Shown here piece by piece: positions 32,530 through 41,009 of a stretch of 46,883 bases of DNA (position 1 is the stretch's first letter; every line of letters begins with the position of its first letter). Source of the stretch: Alphaproteobacteria bacterium. GTDB taxonomy: Bacteria; Pseudomonadota; Alphaproteobacteria; Ferrovibrionales; Ferrovibrionaceae. The position numbers and the translations under genes are program-made. The notes beneath the pieces were generated by a model. The model did no database searches and was not told where the DNA came from. It saw only the letters and a list, made by a program, of their open reading frames with translations. The stretch lies in assembly GCA_026126215.1 (NCBI GenBank), contig JAHCJQ010000015.1, positions 1 through 46,883 of the forward strand, written 5' to 3'.

Positions 32530-33810
32530 GTGAGCGGAATCTTGTTCAAGAATGTGCGCGTGATCGACGCGGTGGCGCGGGCGCCCTTCCAGGGAGAAGT
32601 CCTCGTCGAGGGCAACCGCATCAGGACCGTGGCCAGGAAGCCAGGCGGGATCAAGCCCGCGGCGGGAACCAGCATCGTCGATGGCGGCGGCGCAACCCTC
32701 ATGCCCGGCCTCGTCGAGGCGCATGCGCATCCTAGCTTCGCCAACACTTCGACGCTCGAGGCGCTTGGCGACATTCCGCCGGAGGAACATGTGCTCCTGA
32801 CGATGAAGCATGTGCGACTGCTGCTCGATCATGGCTTCACCAGCATCAATTCCGCCGCGTCCGCCAAGCCGAGGCTCGATATCGTCATCCGCAACGCCAT
32901 CAATGCAGGCGACATCCCGGGCCCGCGCATGCTCGCCGCTTCGCCGGAAATGACGGTCACAAGCGGCCTTGGCGATGTAAGTCTGATGCATATGCAGCGC
33001 GACACCTTCGCGATGGTCGCCGACGGCCCGGACGAGTTCCGCCGCCTGGCGCGGCTATTCGTGCGAGAGGGGGTCGATACGCTCAAGATCAACCCATCGG
33101 GCGATGAGTTCGTTCCCTATGCCCGGGCGCGTCATACGGTCATGAACGAGGCGGAGGTTGCAGCGGTATGCGAGGTGGCGCGCTCGCGCGACAAGCGCGT
33201 CGCCGCCCATGCCCGCAGCGCGGAATCAGTCAAGCTTGCCTTGCGGCATGGCGTCGAGATCATTTTTCACGCGACGCTGGCGGACGAGGAGGCCCTCGAT
33301 ATGCTCGAGGCGGCGAAGGAGCGTGTCTTCGTCGCGCCTACCGTCGGCATCACCTATGCGACCTACCGGGAGGCGGCGGATCACGGCATCGTCCTGCCCG
33401 ACGACGTGGTGCGCGCGCTCGAGATCGAGTTGCAGTGCGCCTGCGACAACATGAAAGCGCTCAAGCGCCGGGGCGTGCGGGTACTGCCGGGCGGCGACTA
33501 TGGCTTTGCCTGGAACCCGATCGGCCGGAATGCGCGGGACCTCGAGTATTTCGTGAACCTTTTCGGTTTCAGTCCCATGGAAGCGATCATGGCGGCGACG
33601 CGGCTCGGCGGGGAGCTGATGATGCACCCTGGCGAACTCGGCCAGATCAAGGGTGGATGCCTTGCCGATCTCCTGCTGGTCGACGGTGACCCGCTGCAGG
33701 ACATCCGCATCCTGCAGGACCGGGAGCGGCTGCTCGCCATCATGAAAGATGGACGCTTCCACAAGAATCTGCCGGCCGACCGCATCGCACGCCCGCTGGC
33801 TGCAGACTAG
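32530..33810 (+). CDS. Amidohydrolase, imidazolonepropionase/prolidase-like
   Basis: A 426-residue amidohydrolase. Metal residues are H65-x-H67 (V-E-A-H-A-H), K186 (probable carboxylated Lys, T-L-K-I-N), H227 (A-A-H-A-R), H247 (I-F-H-A-T) and D323 (P-G-G-D-Y). This is the pattern of the binuclear imidazolonepropionase-like/Xaa-Pro dipeptidase-like subgroup, which hydrolyses cyclic amides or N-acylated amino acids. It starts at GTG 32530, preceded by GGGGAGGG. It is not clearly HutI: the carboxylysine and tail differ from that mononuclear enzyme, and hutU is missing. It lies 33 bases after the cysteine hydrolase and is probably co-transcribed. Confidence 0.85.
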   Translation: MSGILFKNVRVIDAVARAPFQGEVLVEGNRIRTVARKPGGIKPAAGTSIVDGGGATLMPGLVEAHAHPSFANTSTLEALGDIPPEEHVLLTMKHVRLLLDHGFTSINSAASAKPRLDIVIRNAINAGDIPGPRMLAASPEMTVTSGLGDVSLMHMQRDTFAMVADGPDEFRRLARLFVREGVDTLKINPSGDEFVPYARARHTVMNEAEVAAVCEVARSRDKRVAAHARSAESVKLALRHGVEIIFHATLADEEALDMLEAAKERVFVAPTVGITYATYREAADHGIVLPDDVVRALEIELQCACDNMKALKRRGVRVLPGGDYGFAWNPIGRNARDLEYFVNLFGFSPMEAIMAATRLGGELMMHPGELGQIKGGCLADLLLVDGDPLQDIRILQDRERLLAIMKDGRFHKNLPADRIARPLAAD

Positions 33811-33853
33811 CGGCGACGCCTCGCACAGGGTCGCAGTGACCCCAGCTTGACTC

Positions 33854-33921
33854 ATCCGTCGGGATTAGCTCATGCTTCTATCATAAGAAATAGCTTTTCA
33901 CAATGCGGAAAATCCGTCGGG
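33854..33921. repeat. 10-base direct repeat bracketing the pre-binding-protein gap
   Basis: ATCCGTCGGG occurs at 33854-33863 and 33912-33921, 58 bases apart, in the 155-base gap before the Liv-type binding-protein gene. A TTGACT (33847-33852) abuts the first copy, but no good -10 stands at the right distance. The repeat could be a regulator site, perhaps for the IclR protein encoded downstream. Confidence 0.4.
33874..33890. promoter_or_regulatory. Conserved intergenic element, copy 1
   Basis: GCTTCTATCATAAGAAA matches a second element at 39262-39278 at 15 of 17 positions, with ten consecutive identical bases. It contains a TTCT-N6-AGAA dyad. Both copies lie in gaps of the same Liv-type gene cluster, so a shared regulator is possible. 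Confidence 0.4.
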
Positions 33922-33965
33922 CGTCTCCGGCGTCCGCGGCGCCGCGAAAGCTGGGGAGGAACAGA

Positions 33966-35159
33966 ATGAAACGCCGCATATTCCTTGTCGCCGCGTCATC
34001 CTTCGCCATGGCCGTTTCCTTTGGCGCGATGGCTGCCGATCCGATCAAGGTCGGCTTCCCGATGATCCTTTCCGGTCCGGGCGCGCTTTTCGGCGAACCG
34101 GCCCTGAAGGGTGCGCAAATGTATGTAGAGGAAGTGAACGCCAAGGGTGGCGTGCTCGGCCGCAAGATCCAGCTCATCTCGCGCGACACCAAAGGCAATG
34201 CCGACGAGGCGGTGCGTGTCGTGCGCGAGCTGATCCTGCGCGAGGACGTCAACTTCATCGTCGGCACGCTGACCTCGGCCGAGGGTCCCGCAGTCTCGCC
34301 GATCGCCAAGGAGAACAAGATCGTCTTTGTGGCGCCGATCACCAAGACCGATCAGCTCACGGCGCCGGCCAACCTGCATCCTTACGTCTTCCGTTCCGCC
34401 TCGACCACGACTATCGAGGGCCGGACCGCGGCCGAAATCGTTGCCAAGTGGCCGGTGACGCGAATTGCCACCATCAGCCCCGACTATGCCTATGGGCAGG
34501 ACGTTACCAAGGCATTCGTCGAGCATCTGAAGAAGATCAAGCCGAGCGTGGAGATTGTCGACCAGCAATGGCCGAAGCTTGGCGAGGCGGATTATACGCC
34601 CTTCATCAACGCCCAGCTCGCGAAGCGGCCGGAGGCGGTATTCTCGTCGCTCTGGGGCGGGCATTTCGTGACCTTCGCCAAGCAGGCCAAGCCGCTCAAC
34701 TACTTCCAGGCCATCAACAACAATTTCATCGGCGCGGGCGAAGCGGCCTCGATCGAATCGACGAAATCCATGGGTGCCGACTATCCGGTCGGCATCTGGG
34801 GTAACAGCTACGACGTCTTCGATTGGCCGGATGGGCCTCAGTCGCACAAGGACTATATCGCGCGGCTGAAGAAGTTCACCAACGAGGAGCATCCCTCCTC
34901 CTGGCCGATCACCGGCTATATCGCCATGCAATTCCTGACCGCGGCCATCGCCAAGGCGGGCAGCATCGATTCCGACAAAGTTTCGGCGGCGATGAAGGAT
35001 ATCTCGGTCGATACGCCGCTCGGCAAGATGACCATGCGCGCCAAGGATCATCAGGCCAATCACGGCCAGTTCTGGGGCAAGACGAAGCGTGATCCGAAGT
35101 ATCCCTTCGCGGTCATCGAAAACGTGACCCGGATCGATCCGGCGCCGTTCATGGACTGA
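33966..35159 (+). CDS. Liv-type ABC transporter substrate-binding protein (LivJ-like)
   Basis: A 397-residue periplasmic protein of the branched-chain amino-acid/amide-binding family. The signal peptide occupies about 1-23 (M-K-R-R-I-F-L-V-A, cleavage after A-M-A-A). The mature chain opens D-P-I-K-V-G-F-P-M-I-L-S-G-P-G-A, with the family's E-P-A-L-K-G-A-Q-M-Y, G-x-x-T-S-A-E-G-P-A-V-S-P and D-Y-A-Y-G-Q-D landmarks. GGGGAGG lies 6 bases before the ATG at 33966. It feeds the LivHMGF-like transporter downstream, although an IclR gene intervenes. Ligands of this family include amino acids, amides, urea and aromatic acids. The neighbouring enzymes suggest a nitrogen-containing compound. Confidence 0.92.
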   Translation: MKRRIFLVAASSFAMAVSFGAMAADPIKVGFPMILSGPGALFGEPALKGAQMYVEEVNAKGGVLGRKIQLISRDTKGNADEAVRVVRELILREDVNFIVGTLTSAEGPAVSPIAKENKIVFVAPITKTDQLTAPANLHPYVFRSASTTTIEGRTAAEIVAKWPVTRIATISPDYAYGQDVTKAFVEHLKKIKPSVEIVDQQWPKLGEADYTPFINAQLAKRPEAVFSSLWGGHFVTFAKQAKPLNYFQAINNNFIGAGEAASIESTKSMGADYPVGIWGNSYDVFDWPDGPQSHKDYIARLKKFTNEEHPSSWPITGYIAMQFLTAAIAKAGSIDSDKVSAAMKDISVDTPLGKMTMRAKDHQANHGQFWGKTKRDPKYPFAVIENVTRIDPAPFMD

Positions 35160-35199
35160 CCGGGCGATGCCAGTCGTGATGTTTCGCGCGTAACACATC

Positions 35200-35964
35200 G
35201 TGTCCGGAACGGTGAAGAGCGTGGCCAAGGTGCTCGATATCCTCGAGCATCTTGGTCATGCCGGCCGCCCAGTCGGTATTTCCGACCTGGCGCGCGCCAC
35301 GTCGCTGCATGTCAGCACCGCCCACCGCCTGCTTCGCACGCTCTCGAGCCGTGGCTATGTCGAGCAGCGGGCGGAAAGCCGGCGCTATGCGCTTGGCCCC
35401 AGGGTATTCGAGCTGGGCAATGCCTACGTGAGCGGCCGCGATTTCGTGACCCTGGCCCGGCCGCGCATCGAGGCGCTGCGAGACCGGATCGGCGAGACGG
35501 TGCATCTGGGCGTCCTCTCGGATGGCGACGTGGTCGAGGTATGCAGCGCCTTGAGCCAGAAGCCTGTCGGCGTCTCGGTGCGTACGGGGTGGCGCGATCC
35601 GGCCCATTGCTCGGCGGTCGGCAAGGTGATCCTGGCCCATCTTCCCGACGAGGAGCGCAAGGCGCTCCTGGCGCGCCGTTCGCTGGAACGAAGGACAGCG
35701 CGCACCATCACCACGCACCGGGAACTCGAGACGGAGCTTTCCAGGGTGCGGACGCAGGGCTATGCCGTCGATGACGAGGAACTCTCCGATGACCTCTGCT
35801 GCGTCGCGGTGCCGCTGTTGGACGGGGCGGGACGGGCGATCGCGGGCATGTCGGCGGCCATGCCGAAGGCACGTTTCCATTCCGAACGTATCCCGGAACT
35901 GGTGCGCCTGCTCGGCGAGGCCGCGCGCGGCCTGGCGCGCCAGGCTGAATTCGCCAAGGACTAG
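35200..35964 (+). CDS. IclR family transcriptional regulator
   Basis: A 254-residue regulator starting at GTG 35200. The N-terminal winged helix-turn-helix has S-V-A-K-V-L-D-I-L-E-H-L, G-I-S-D-L-A-R-A-T and the recognition helix V-S-T-A-H-R-L-L-R-T-L. The C-terminal effector domain has the family's H-C-S-A-V-G-K-V-I-L-A-H-L, A-V-D-D-E-E and C-C-V-A-V-P-L-L-D. It is 40 bases after the binding-protein stop and 11 before the first permease, so it is made with the transporter it probably controls. IclR proteins bind short inverted repeats near catabolic promoters and respond to pathway intermediates. The elements at 33854-33921 are candidate targets. Confidence 0.92.
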   Translation: MSGTVKSVAKVLDILEHLGHAGRPVGISDLARATSLHVSTAHRLLRTLSSRGYVEQRAESRRYALGPRVFELGNAYVSGRDFVTLARPRIEALRDRIGETVHLGVLSDGDVVEVCSALSQKPVGVSVRTGWRDPAHCSAVGKVILAHLPDEERKALLARRSLERRTARTITTHRELETELSRVRTQGYAVDDEELSDDLCCVAVPLLDGAGRAIAGMSAAMPKARFHSERIPELVRLLGEAARGLARQAEFAKD

Positions 35965-35975
35965 GAAGGCCGCCG

Positions 35976-36863
35976 ATGCCCGAGCCTGCATTCCTCTTCG
36001 GCCAGTTCGTGGGCGGTCTTACCGCGGCGATGTTCCTGTTCATGATCGCGGCCGGCCTGTCGCTGATCTTTGGCGTGCTTCGGATCCTTAACTTCGCGCA
36101 TGGCTCTTTCTACATGTTCGGCGCCTACCTCGCTTGGCAGTTCATGCGCTGGCTTGGTCCTGGGACCGAGTACTTCTGGCTCGCCGCCCTCGGCGCGGCG
36201 ACCGGCGTCGCCATGATCGGAGTGGCCATCGAGCGGCTGCTGCTCTGTCGTCTGTACCGGCGCGAGGAGCTGTACCAGCTCCTGTTCACTTACGGCTTCG
36301 TCCTGATCCTCGCGGACATCGCCAAGATCGTCTGGGGCACGCAGCAACTCTCCGTCTCGCGTCCGCCAAGCCTCTCCGGCTCGTTCGAGATCTTTGGCAC
36401 CACGGTGCCCCACTACAACCTTTTCATCATCCTGCTGGGACCATCGATCGCGCTGGCGCTGTGGCTGCTCATGCACCGGACCGGCGTCGGCCGGCTGATC
36501 CGCGCCGCGGTGCTCGATCGTGAAATGCTGGGTGCGCTGGGCGCGAACGTGGGCGGGCTCTACACGATCATGTTCGGCGTCGGTTCGTTCCTCGCCGGAC
36601 TCGGCGGCGCGCTGGTAACGCCGGTCAAGAGCATCATTCCGGGCATGGATGTCGAGGTGATCGTCGAAGTGTTCATCATCGTGGTGATCGGCGGTCTCGG
36701 CTCGCTCTGGGGAACCTTCCTCGGCGCGTTCGTCTTCGGGCAGGTGCTGGCCTTCGGCATCCTGATCATGCCGCGCTTTTCCATCTTTTCGGTGTTTGCC
36801 CTCATGGCGATCATCCTGATCTGGCGTCCCTGGGGTCTGCTGGGGAGGCCGCTTTCGCGATGA
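35976..36863 (+). CDS. Liv-type ABC transporter permease (LivH-like)
   Basis: A 295-residue inner-membrane permease with about eight hydrophobic segments. The start region F-G-V-L-R-I-L-N-F-A-H-G-S-F-Y-M-F-G-A-Y is the LivH signature. The coupling-loop region near residues 165-185 (R-A-A-V-L-D-R-E-M-L-G-A-L-G) and G-G-L-G-S-L-W-G-T-F-L-G-A near the end are standard. Its stop overlaps the LivM-like start by four bases (ATGA). It forms the translocation path with LivM. Confidence 0.93.
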   Translation: MPEPAFLFGQFVGGLTAAMFLFMIAAGLSLIFGVLRILNFAHGSFYMFGAYLAWQFMRWLGPGTEYFWLAALGAATGVAMIGVAIERLLLCRLYRREELYQLLFTYGFVLILADIAKIVWGTQQLSVSRPPSLSGSFEIFGTTVPHYNLFIILLGPSIALALWLLMHRTGVGRLIRAAVLDREMLGALGANVGGLYTIMFGVGSFLAGLGGALVTPVKSIIPGMDVEVIVEVFIIVVIGGLGSLWGTFLGAFVFGQVLAFGILIMPRFSIFSVFALMAIILIWRPWGLLGRPLSR

Positions 36864-37825
36864 TCAACCGCATCCCCTGGGTCCTGGTGATCTTCCTCGT
36901 GGCGCTCTGGGTGCCCTGGTATGGCTCGCGCTTCTACACTTTCCTTGCCACCGATATCGCCATCCTCGCGCTGTTCGCGCTGAGCCTGAACCTTCTGCTT
37001 GGCTATACAGGCCTGGTCTCGTTCGGACATGCCGCGTATTTCGGCATCGGCGCCTATACCTCGGCGATCCTGATGAAGACGCATGGCATGCCGTTCGCGG
37101 TGAGTTTTCCCGCCGCAGGGCTGATGGCTGCCGCCTTCGCGCTGGTGTTCGGATACTTCTGCGTGCGCCTGACCAAGATCTACTTCGCCATGCTGACGCT
37201 CGCCTTCGCGCAGATCGTCTGGGCAATCTGCTTCAAGTGGAACGACGTCACCGGCGGCGAGCAGGGCATGCCGAACGTGCCCTATCCCGACATGTCATGG
37301 ATGGCAGCGATACCCGGCCTCGGCGGCCTGCGCCTGGGCGACCAGTTCTACCTCCTGGTTCTGGTGCTGGTCGCGCTCGCCGTGGCGGCCCTGCGACGCA
37401 TCGTCTCCTCGCCGTTCGGACGGATGCTCACCGTCATACGCGAGAACCCGGAGCGGGCGGAGTTCATAGGCATCAATGTCCGCCGCTATCAGCTCGCCGC
37501 GTTCGCCGTCGCCGGTTTCTTCGCCGGCCTTGCCGGCGCGCTGTTCGGCATCTTCAATCGTGGCGTCTTTCCGGATTTCGCCTACTGGACCAAGTCGGCG
37601 GAAGTCCTGATCATGACCATTCTCGGCGGCATGGGGCATTTCTGGGGGCCGGCCGTTGGCGCGATGGTGCTGACGCTCCTAAACCAGCAGATCACATCCT
37701 ATACGGAATACTGGCCGCTGATCCTTGGCAGCATCCTGGTGATCCTTCTGTTCGGCTTTCCGGGCGGGATCGTCGGCGCGCTGGTCGCGGCCGGCCGCCG
37801 GCTGACGAGGCGCGGGAATGCTTGA
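36860..37825 (+). CDS. Liv-type ABC transporter permease (LivM-like)
   Basis: A 321-residue permease. The LivM landmark L-S-L-N-L-L-L-G-Y-T-G-L-V-S-F-G-H-A-A-Y-F-G-I-G-A is at residues 40-65, in a less conserved frame of about nine hydrophobic segments. The ATPase-contact loop is R-E-N-P-E-R-A-E-F-I-G near residue 195. It ends G-F-P-G-G-I-V-G. It overlaps LivH by 4 and LivG by 8 bases, so the transporter subunits are translationally coupled. Confidence 0.93.
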   Translation: MINRIPWVLVIFLVALWVPWYGSRFYTFLATDIAILALFALSLNLLLGYTGLVSFGHAAYFGIGAYTSAILMKTHGMPFAVSFPAAGLMAAAFALVFGYFCVRLTKIYFAMLTLAFAQIVWAICFKWNDVTGGEQGMPNVPYPDMSWMAAIPGLGGLRLGDQFYLLVLVLVALAVAALRRIVSSPFGRMLTVIRENPERAEFIGINVRRYQLAAFAVAGFFAGLAGALFGIFNRGVFPDFAYWTKSAEVLIMTILGGMGHFWGPAVGAMVLTLLNQQITSYTEYWPLILGSILVILLFGFPGGIVGALVAAGRRLTRRGNA

Positions 37826-38555
37826 ACTCCGCGACCTGCACAAGCGCTTCGGCGGCTTCAGCGCCGTGGCCGGCGTCAGCTTCGAGCTGCCGCGAGGCTC
37901 CATCATGGCGATCATCGGCCCGAACGGCGCGGGGAAGTCGACGCTGTTCAACCTGATCACCGGGCACATCCCGCCCAGTGCCGGGCAGGTGTTGCTGGCC
38001 GGCCGCGACATCACCGGCGCACCGCCATATGAAATCTGCCGCCTTGGCGTCGGCCGCTCGTTCCAGCGTACCAACATCTTTCCGCATCTGAGCGTCTTCG
38101 AATGCATCCAGGCGGCGCTGATCGCCCATCACCGCATGGGACGGAATTTCTGGCGCCGCTCGGAGACGCTTTATCGCGCCGAGACTGAAGCGCTTCTTCA
38201 CTCCCTCGGCATCGCTGACAAGGCGGACAGCCCAGCCGGGGCCCTGTCGCATGGCAACCAGAAGCAGATCGAGCTGGGTATCGCGCTGGCCAGCGATCCG
38301 GACATCCTGCTGCTAGACGAGCCGACTGCAGGGATGTCAGCGGCCGAGACGCACGAGACGATCGACCTGATCGCCCGCATTGCGCGCGAGCGCGGGCTAA
38401 CGCTGCTCTTCACCGAGCATGACATGGAGGTAGTGTTTTCCATCGCGCAGAGCATCGGCGTGCTGCACCAGGGCCGGCTGATCGCGCTCGGCGCGCCCGA
38501 AGTGGTGCGCGCCGATACGGAAGTGCGCCGCGTCTATCTGGGAGAGCGGGAATGA
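37818..38555 (+). CDS. Liv-type ABC transporter ATP-binding protein (LivG-like)
   Basis: A 245-residue ATPase. Walker A is G-P-N-G-A-G-K-S-T (near residue 35), the signature region is L-S-H-G-N-Q-K-Q-I-E-L-G, and Walker B is I-L-L-L-D-E-P-T-A-G-M. The LSHGxQ signature instead of LSGGQ is usual in LivG. It pairs with the LivF-like ATPase, overlapping it by ATGA. No extra domain is present. Confidence 0.93.
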   Translation: MLELRDLHKRFGGFSAVAGVSFELPRGSIMAIIGPNGAGKSTLFNLITGHIPPSAGQVLLAGRDITGAPPYEICRLGVGRSFQRTNIFPHLSVFECIQAALIAHHRMGRNFWRRSETLYRAETEALLHSLGIADKADSPAGALSHGNQKQIELGIALASDPDILLLDEPTAGMSAAETHETIDLIARIARERGLTLLFTEHDMEVVFSIAQSIGVLHQGRLIALGAPEVVRADTEVRRVYLGERE

Positions 38556-39259
38556 GCGCGCTCCTTGCCCTGCACGACATCCAAACCGCCTACGGCCTCT
38601 CGCGCGTCCTGTTCGGCATCTCGCTCGAGATCGCGGCAGGCGAATGCGTCTGCCTGCTGGGCCGCAATGGCGTCGGCAAAACGACCACCATGCGCTCCAT
38701 CATGGGTCTGACGCGGCCGAGTGCCGGGCGCGTGGTGTGGAAGGGCGGGGACATCGCCGGTTGGCCGCCGCACCGCGTGGCGAGAGCCGGAATCGGCCTG
38801 GTGCCGGAAGACCGGCGTGTTTTTGCCGAACTCACGGTCTGGGAGAATCTGGACGTGGCGCAGCGCGCCTGCCGCAGACCCGGCCCGTGGAACGTGCAGC
38901 GGGTCTACGAGGTCTTTCCCAAGCTGCGGGAACTCGCCGACCGGCAGGCGGGATTTCTCTCCGGCGGCGAGCAGCAGATGCTCACCATCGGCCGCACCCT
39001 GATGTGCAATCCCGAGCTGCTTCTACTCGACGAACCATCCGAAGGACTGGCGCCGCTCGTCGTCGACCGTCTGCTCGAGCAGGTCGGCGAACTGAAGCAG
39101 CAGGGCCTCACCATTCTTCTGGCGGAGCAGGGGGTGGATTTTTCCCTTCGCCTCGCCGACCGGGTCTATGTGCTGGAGAAGGGCACGGTCCGGCATTCCG
39201 GACCGGCCTCGGAACTGCGCGAGGATGCCGTGCTGCGCGACCGCCTGCTTGCCTTGTGA
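38552..39259 (+). CDS. Liv-type ABC transporter ATP-binding protein (LivF-like)
   Basis: A 235-residue ATPase. Walker A is G-R-N-G-V-G-K-T-T (near residue 36), the signature is L-S-G-G-E-Q-Q-M-L-T-I-G-R, and Walker B is L-L-L-L-D-E-P-S-E-G-L-A-P, typical of LivF. It is the last of the four overlapping transporter genes. A 30-base gap with the second conserved element follows, then the tautomerase gene. Confidence 0.93.
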   Translation: MSALLALHDIQTAYGLSRVLFGISLEIAAGECVCLLGRNGVGKTTTMRSIMGLTRPSAGRVVWKGGDIAGWPPHRVARAGIGLVPEDRRVFAELTVWENLDVAQRACRRPGPWNVQRVYEVFPKLRELADRQAGFLSGGEQQMLTIGRTLMCNPELLLLDEPSEGLAPLVVDRLLEQVGELKQQGLTILLAEQGVDFSLRLADRVYVLEKGTVRHSGPASELREDAVLRDRLLAL

Positions 39260-39261
39260 AA

Positions 39262-39278
39262 GCTTCTATCAGAGGAAA
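39262..39278. promoter_or_regulatory. Conserved intergenic element, copy 2
   Basis: GCTTCTATCAGAGGAAA repeats the element at 33874-33890 with two mismatches. Its right half overlaps the AGAGGAAAGGAG ribosome site of the tautomerase gene, so part of the match may be coincidental. Confidence 0.35.
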
Positions 39279-39289
39279 GGAGCCCAATC

Positions 39290-39490
39290 ATGCCGTTCGT
39301 GAATATCCGCATACTCGAAGGCCATTCGCAGCAGCGCAAGGACGAGATCAGCCGCCGTGTGACGTCCGCCATCAGCGAAGTGGCGGAGCTGCCGAAGGAA
39401 GCGGTCTGGGTCGTGTTCGAGGATGTCAAGGCGGACGACTGGTATGTCGGCGCCAAGACCGTCAGCGAACTCAAGAAGCAGGCCAAGTAG
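39290..39490 (+). CDS. 4-oxalocrotonate tautomerase family protein
   Basis: A 66-residue small tautomerase. After Met removal the catalytic proline is first (M-P-F-V-N-I-R-I-L-E-G). The family's R-x-x-E-I-S-R-R-V-T helix and V-W-V-V-F-E-D-V strand are present. Such enzymes form hexamers and shift double bonds in 2-hydroxymuconate-like or related keto-enol intermediates. It has a strong AGGAAAGGAG site. It sits between the Liv-type transporter and a lactonase-like gene and may process an open-chain intermediate of the same pathway. Confidence 0.88.
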   Translation: MPFVNIRILEGHSQQRKDEISRRVTSAISEVAELPKEAVWVVFEDVKADDWYVGAKTVSELKKQAK

Positions 39491-39492
39491 CC

Positions 39493-40383
39493 ATGTCGGT
39501 CGAGATCCGGGACGCACGGTTCTCCGCCGTCGTCGGCGAGGAGGTGGCGTTCGAGCAGATCGGCACCGGCTTCCTGTTCACCGAGGGGCCGCTCTGGCAC
39601 CCCAGGGAGAGGTTCCTCTTGTTCAGCGACATGCCGGGCGATCACTTGCGCCGCTGGAGTGCCGACAAGGGCGTCAGTACATTCCGCAAGCCCTGCAACA
39701 TGTCGAACGGGCTGACCTGGGATCGGCAGGGACGGCTGCTTGCCTGCGAACATGCCTCGAGCCAGGTAACCCGGACGGAAGCGGACGGGCGCATCAGCGT
39801 GATCGCCAGCCACTACAAGGGCAAGGAACTGAACAGCCCGAACGACATCGTGGTGCGGAGCGACGGCGGCATCTATTTCAGCGATCCGACCTACGGGCGG
39901 ATGGAGTATTACGGCCGCAAGCGGGAGTGCGAACTTGATTTTCGTGGCGTCTACCGCGCCGAGTCCGACGGCGGGAGGCTGACCCTGCTCGCGGACGATT
40001 TCGCGCAGCCCAACGGTCTCTGCTTCTCGCTGGACGAAACGCGCCTCTTCGTCAACGATACCGATCGTCAGCATATCCGCGTCTTCGATGTGCGCCCCGA
40101 CGGCACGCTCGCCAACGGGCGCGTCTGGGCAGAGACGAAAGGCGACGGCGCGGGGGCGCCCGATGGCATGAAGATCGACGGCGCCGGGAATCTCTATTGT
40201 TGCGGGCCGGGCGGCATCCATGTCTTTGCGCCCGATGCCACCGCGCTCGGCGTCATCAAGGTGCCCGAATACACCGCGAACTTCTGCTGGGGCGATGATG
40301 ACATGCGGAGCCTGTTCATCACGGCCTCGACCTCGGTCTACCGGGTGCGGGTCAAGGTGCCGGGCCGTCCCCAGCTCTATTGA
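39493..40383 (+). CDS. SMP-30/gluconolactonase family protein
   Basis: A 296-residue six-bladed beta-propeller. Metal ligands by alignment to the family are E31 (F-T-E-G-P-L-W), N174 (A-Q-P-N-G-L) and D224 (A-P-D-G-M); N117 (N-S-P-N-D-I) lines the site. It starts 2 bases after the tautomerase stop, so the two are tightly linked. The family hydrolyses sugar or other lactones; a larger open frame upstream in the same phase overlaps the LivF and tautomerase genes and is not used. The substrate is inferred only as a lactone intermediate of the cluster. Confidence 0.88.
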   Translation: MSVEIRDARFSAVVGEEVAFEQIGTGFLFTEGPLWHPRERFLLFSDMPGDHLRRWSADKGVSTFRKPCNMSNGLTWDRQGRLLACEHASSQVTRTEADGRISVIASHYKGKELNSPNDIVVRSDGGIYFSDPTYGRMEYYGRKRECELDFRGVYRAESDGGRLTLLADDFAQPNGLCFSLDETRLFVNDTDRQHIRVFDVRPDGTLANGRVWAETKGDGAGAPDGMKIDGAGNLYCCGPGGIHVFAPDATALGVIKVPEYTANFCWGDDDMRSLFITASTSVYRVRVKVPGRPQLY

Positions 40384-40402
40384 CGGATGTTTCGGGTGCC
40401 CC

Positions 40403-40425
40403 GGCGCGGAGTTTGGGCTCCGGCC
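40403..40425 (+). terminator. Possible terminator of the catabolic island
   Basis: GGC-G-CGGAG / CTCCG-GCC forms an 8-pair stem with one bulged base and a 6-base loop, 20 bases after the lactonase stop. No T-run follows, so Rho-independent termination is weak. It marks the likely end of the rightward catabolic cluster. Confidence 0.3.
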
Positions 40426-40509
40426 AAGCTGTAACTTGCGCCCCTCAACCATTGATGGATCGGCGCGCGAGTTCTGGTAAGATTGCGCGCTGGACTGATG
40501 GGGGGCGCC

Positions 40510-40992
40510 ATGCCGCAGGGCGTGCTTGGCCTCGAATCCGAACCGGGCGATTGCTGGCCGGCGCGGGATCCGCGCCCCTGGCGCCGCGCCGAATCGCTGG
40601 TGCGTCGTTTCGCGGCCACCTTTCCCGAGATCAGGTACGACATCTTCGCCGGGACCGCGCTGGCGAACGCCCAGGCCTTCCGGCTTGGCCCGCTCCGCTG
40701 CGTGCGGCTCTATGGCGGCCTGGTGCGGCATCGGACGATCGGGCTGGCCGGGCTCGCCTTCGCGCTGGCGCACGAGACGGGCCACCATCTCGGCGGGCCG
40801 CCGGCCGATCCAATTTATCCATGGCTGAGCAGCGAGGCGGCCGCGGACGAATGGGCGCTGGTAATTGGCCTGCCGCTGGTATTTGGCGCCGCGCGGGGGG
40901 GAAGGCTCGGAGCACGTGGCCTCGCCCGGCGCGCGGCGCTGCGTGCCGCCCTCGGCGACGATGCTGCCGGCCGCGACGACCGGTCCCGCTGA
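40510..40992 (+). CDS. Small HExxH zinc metallopeptidase-like protein
   Basis: A 160-residue soluble protein with H88-E-T-G-H92-H and, 17 residues on, E109-A-A-A-D113, which looks like the third ligand and following Asp of gluzincins such as M48. It has no membrane segment or signal peptide, so it is far shorter than ordinary M48 peptidases (about 290 residues). I chose the ATG at 40510, preceded by a G-rich site; ATG 40498 is also possible. A helix with L-A-F-A-L-A precedes the motif as in active zincins. It is 17 bases before a gene of unknown function with a good ribosome site, and the pair looks like an operon. The substrate is unknown. Confidence 0.72.
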   Translation: MPQGVLGLESEPGDCWPARDPRPWRRAESLVRRFAATFPEIRYDIFAGTALANAQAFRLGPLRCVRLYGGLVRHRTIGLAGLAFALAHETGHHLGGPPADPIYPWLSSEAAADEWALVIGLPLVFGAARGGRLGARGLARRAALRAALGDDAAGRDDRSR

Positions 40993-41009
40993 TCACGGAG
41001 GATGCCGCG

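Noticed and set aside
39166..40788. 540-codon open frame antisense to the tautomerase and lactonase genes
   Set aside because: It covers several genuine genes on the other strand and shows no domain.
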